A stretch of 64,000 nt of DNA. It comes from Pseudoneurospora amorphoporcata. Taxonomy: Eukaryota > Ascomycota > Sordariomycetes > Sordariales > Sordariaceae. Both the position numbers and the translations under genes were made by a program. Positions 60,774 to 64,000 of the stretch are shown one piece after another (the stretch's first letter is position 1; every line of letters starts with the position of its first letter). Under the pieces are notes generated by a model. That model was not told the DNA's origin. It was given only the letters and a program-made list of their open reading frames with translations, and made no database searches. The stretch is taken from NCBI GenBank assembly GCA_033297205.1, contig MU859075.1, forward strand, positions 124,001 to 188,000. Reading direction: 5' to 3'.

Positions 60774-63366
60774 ATGATAGACCACCTCCTCGGACGACCG
60801 TCTGTCAAGTCTCGAAGACTGCAGGTGCTGGCCGTCTTGGGTTTTTGGTCCGCCTACCTCTTCAAGTACGTCCTCATCATCTGAACCTCCAAGTAGCTTG
60901 GACACGAGCCACTAGCACCTCCACTAACACCATCCCTCGTGCAGAGGTGACAAACATGGCCCGCCCGGCTTCCGCATCTTCTCCCGCCTTCTCTCCCGAC
61001 GTCTAACAACATGGCAAACCGTCATCTTGACCATGATCTACCTGTACGCGGCCCGCAACTTCAGCACCCTCGTCGGGCTCGCCAGCCCCGAGCCCATGGC
61101 CAACATGTACGACGCCACCTACTTCCGGGCCACCTGGGTTTTGACCGCGCTGGACGCGGGCTTCTGGACCGCCATGAAGATCAAGCAAAAGTGGCTGCGC
61201 GATATCTCCAGCATCGCCTTTTCCGTCTTCTACCTCTTTGCCGCCGAAAAGGCTGACGAGAAGGTCCGCAAGGTCCGCGGTAACCTCACGATCGAGCACC
61301 TCCGTGTCAGCTGGAACAAGGGTGTTACGTCGCCGTATCTCCGCTTCATGCAGAATCTGGTGCGGCCACGGTTCACGCGCTGGCCGCCTAGGCAGATCAG
61401 GATCCCGAGGCCCGCGACGAGCGATTACAGGGATCCGGTTGCTGCGTGGTTATACTATGACGGTCCGCTGGCGGATTTGGAGCATCATAACAAGATCATT
61501 CTGGATATCCCCGGCGGTGGCTTTGTGGCCATGGACCCGAGGTGTAACGACGATAAGCTGTTTTCTTGGGCTGCCAAAACCGGACTGCCGATCTTGAGTC
61601 TGGATTACAAGAAGGCACCCGAGTTTCCGTATCCGTATGCGTTGAACGAGTGTTACGATGTTTACAGCACTATCATCAAAACCAAGGGGCGGTGCATTGG
61701 CTTGTCTGGACGAGAGGTGCCCAAGATTGTGGTCACGGGTGATAGTGCGGGAGGAACGCTGGCGACTTCGATGACACTTATGATCATTGAGAGCGGTTCG
61801 TCGCCTGTTCGCCGTTTCCAGGGAGAGGTCGTTGACCTCAAGGTTCCCGATGGTTTGATTCTGTTTTATCCTGCACTAGATATGAACATCGGCAGCTGGA
61901 TGTCGGATGAGCAGATGACTTTGATCAAGGACCGACGGATGCGAGGCACCAACAAGGGAATCGTCCGGCGTAAAACATCGCAGTACAACGACTTGGTCGG
62001 CACTCCTGCCCCTTCTGATGACGAAGACGACGGTCCTTCATCTGGCTCCAACCCCGAGCCAAGCCCGGTCAAGGAAAAAGAACCATCGTCAGCAGCTCGT
62101 TCAGCACCCGAATACGCCCACTCTGGTCCCTCAACTTGGTCCCACAACGACACAACCTCGACCTCTACTTCGAAATCCGAAAAATCCAAAACCACTGAAA
62201 AGCACAAGGCCAAATCCTCTGCTGTTACCACCGCCCCCACCGCCCCGCACAACCATCACCCCCAACCCCTCCGCACCCGCCTCGCCATGTCTTCTATGAT
62301 CTCCTACTTCGCCGACCGCGTGCTCACCCCCGAAATGATGCGCGCAATGATCATCCTCTATGTCGGGCCTCACAACCGACCCGACTTTTCGTCTGACTAC
62401 CTTCTCTGCCCCATCCTGGCGCCCGACATCTTGCTCGCCAAATTCCCCAAAACTTATTTCCTTACGGGCGAGCGCGACCCCCTCGTCGACGACACGGTCA
62501 TCTTCGCCGGCCGGTTGAAGCGAGTAAAAGCAGCCATGGTTGCTTCGGACGGTCAGCGAACGCAGTATAGAGAGGAGGACGTCGATGAGGCGCTCAGAAA
62601 GACGAAGGGAAAGTGGGACGAGAAGCAGGCGGCCGAGGTGAATCTGGTGCCGGGGATTAGCCATGGGTTTTTGCAGTTCCCCGGGGTTTATCCTCCGGCA
62701 TGGGGACTGTTTGGGAAGATTGCGGGGTGGATGGGGGATGTGTTTGCGGAGGTTGAACGGAGGGAGAGAGAGGAGGAGAGGGTTAGGAGGAAGATGGCGA
62801 CTATGGGTGTGGGGATGAAGCCCGAGGAAGGGGGCGAGACGGGGTTGACCGGTAAAGGTGCCAAGGTAGTACACGGAAAGGGTGTAGGGTTTGGAGGCGT
62901 CGAAGAGCACGACGCGGAAGAACGAACGGGTCGACGTCATCATCAACGCCGAGGGTCGGAAAGTAGTGTCGGCGAGGAGGAGGATCGACCGCTAGAAATG
63001 GGCAAGGCTCGAACAAGAGGAAGAGCGGCATTGAAAAACGAGGCGAGAGCCTCAGCAGGTGGTGGTTTGGAGGGCCTCGTAGACGGAGATGTAGACCACC
63101 ATCTCCATCTCGTCGAGGGCGAAGGCGCAGACGAAGAAGAAGCGGGCAGTGACACAGCGACCGAGGCCACAATTGCGGGGACTGCTGCTACGGCGAATAC
63201 CAAGGTCAAAGCGAAGAAGCCGCCGAGGAGGATGAAGCCGAGGAGAGTCAAAACGGGTGATGAGGATGAGGCGTTGTTGGTCAGGTTGGATAGCTCGGAT
63301 GATATATTGGGCAGGAGGATGCAGGGGTTGGCGGGGGGTTTGACGGGGTTGCCGGAGGCGGAGTGA
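60774..63366 (+). CDS. Membrane-anchored hormone-sensitive-lipase-like alpha/beta hydrolase
   Basis: Exons 60774-60865 and 60945-63366, with a 79-nt intron (GTACGT donor, ACTAAC branch, GCAG acceptor), encode 837 aa; the first exon restores an N-terminus with a hydrophobic stretch (VLAVLGFWSAYLFK). A second hydrophobic segment (WQTVILTMIYLYAARN) suggests membrane association. The catalytic core has the HSL-family oxyanion motif IPGGGF (about 217-222), the nucleophile elbow GDSAGG (about 295-300), an acid in GERDPLVDD (about 537) and histidine in ISHGFLQFPG (about 600). It would hydrolyse acyl or acetyl esters of lipids or sterols. Between nucleophile and acid lies a disordered Ser/Lys/Thr-rich insert (about 350-450), and a charged Glu/Arg/Gly tail of some 190 residues follows the core; both are absent from compact HSL esterases and could be regulatory. 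Substrate unknown. Confidence 0.9.
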
Positions 63367-64000
63367 GTGGGTGGTGGGTGATTTAGGGTGATGTTTTTGA
63401 TGGTGTTTTGTATGATGATCGTTTATGAGAAATGACGGTTTTTTGGATATAGATGTTGTTGGGGATGAATGAGTTCATGACATTGAAAATCGAGTGAAGA
63501 TATGCAAAGTGTAAATCACGTCAAATCGGTGTTGTGTTTGAGGTTGATGTTTCTCGTTGGTGATGCCGGTAACGGGCTGCGTTAGCGTGTTCTTACAGTG
63601 AGTTCCAGCGCACGCCTCCTGTGGTAGCGATGTCGGGTGGATTGTCCCACCAAACGAGACGAAAACTCGCCTCTGTCACTCCCACGCTTTGAGCCCTTTT
63701 AAATGCTTTCTATAGATTTCCCAACACGGAAATGCGTGCTGTCACTTTTGCGAGCCGTGAACCAGATTTATGTGCTCTGACAAACAATTTTGAGTGAAAT
63801 AATTGCCAGTGTCCTAGAGGTAAGGCAGGTGCGTTGGTGGTGAGCGCCTAGGTAGTCTGTCACGTCTCACTAACCCGCTGTAATTACAGGGGGCATGCAT
63901 TATCCGGGCTGACTTGGTCTATGTTTCGTGATATTTGCTGAAGAATGAGGGAATGGAGAGGAACATGGTTTGATAATGCAGATTAATGTGCTCTTGAATT
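63367..64000. other. Right-end flank, no gene seen
   Basis: 3' flank of the lipase-like gene; no supportable coding region or repeat. Confidence 0.5.

Overview
The window is nuclear DNA of a filamentous ascomycete. Short spliceosomal introns (mostly 50-115 nt, GTRAGT-like donors, CTRAY branch points), monocistronic genes, a Zn2Cys6 regulator, an ATP-citrate lyase split into subunits and frequent CTACCTAGGTAG-type palindromes all point to Sordariomycetes, most likely a Neurospora/Sordaria-like member of Sordariaceae (genus inferred from memory of the family, not from a search).

Left part (1-17.6 kb): ATP-citrate lyase subunit 1 (acl1, +); mitochondrial ribosomal protein uL30m (+); the NuA4/Rpd3S chromatin reader EAF3 (-), whose chromodomain exon is separated from its MRG exons by an unusually long 2.1 kb intron that holds another open frame; a Cnl2/NKP2-family kinetochore subunit (+); an uncharacterised ER thioredoxin-like membrane protein (-); and an AT-hook protein with a CENP-Q (Fta7/Okp1-type) domain (+). 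Two inner-kinetochore genes and one histone-mark reader thus sit within about 9 kb.

Middle (19-41 kb): a 925-aa uncharacterised low-complexity protein with a conserved-looking C-terminal domain (+), a LicD/Mnn4-type phosphotransferase-like secretory protein (+), a 12.8 kb stretch with no supportable gene, then a large intronless Zn2Cys6 transcription factor (+).

Right part (41-64 kb): a TA-flanked inverted-repeat element and a (CGGTG)10 array, a kynurenine-formamidase-like hydrolase (+), glutamate decarboxylase (+), a phenol 2-monooxygenase-type flavoprotein (-), a second TA-flanked inverted-repeat element, an uncharacterised 485-aa acidic protein (-), and a membrane-anchored hormone-sensitive-lipase-like hydrolase (+).

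I see no biosynthetic cluster, CRISPR, rRNA, tRNA or complete transposon. The most interesting points are: the open frame inside EAF3 intron 1, which can be spliced in frame to the MRG exons; coding-looking lysine-rich tails just behind in-frame TAG stops in EAF3 and in the 485-aa gene; and two apparently undescribed TA-flanked foldback elements. Gene models were built by eye from splice signals, so exon borders are predictions.
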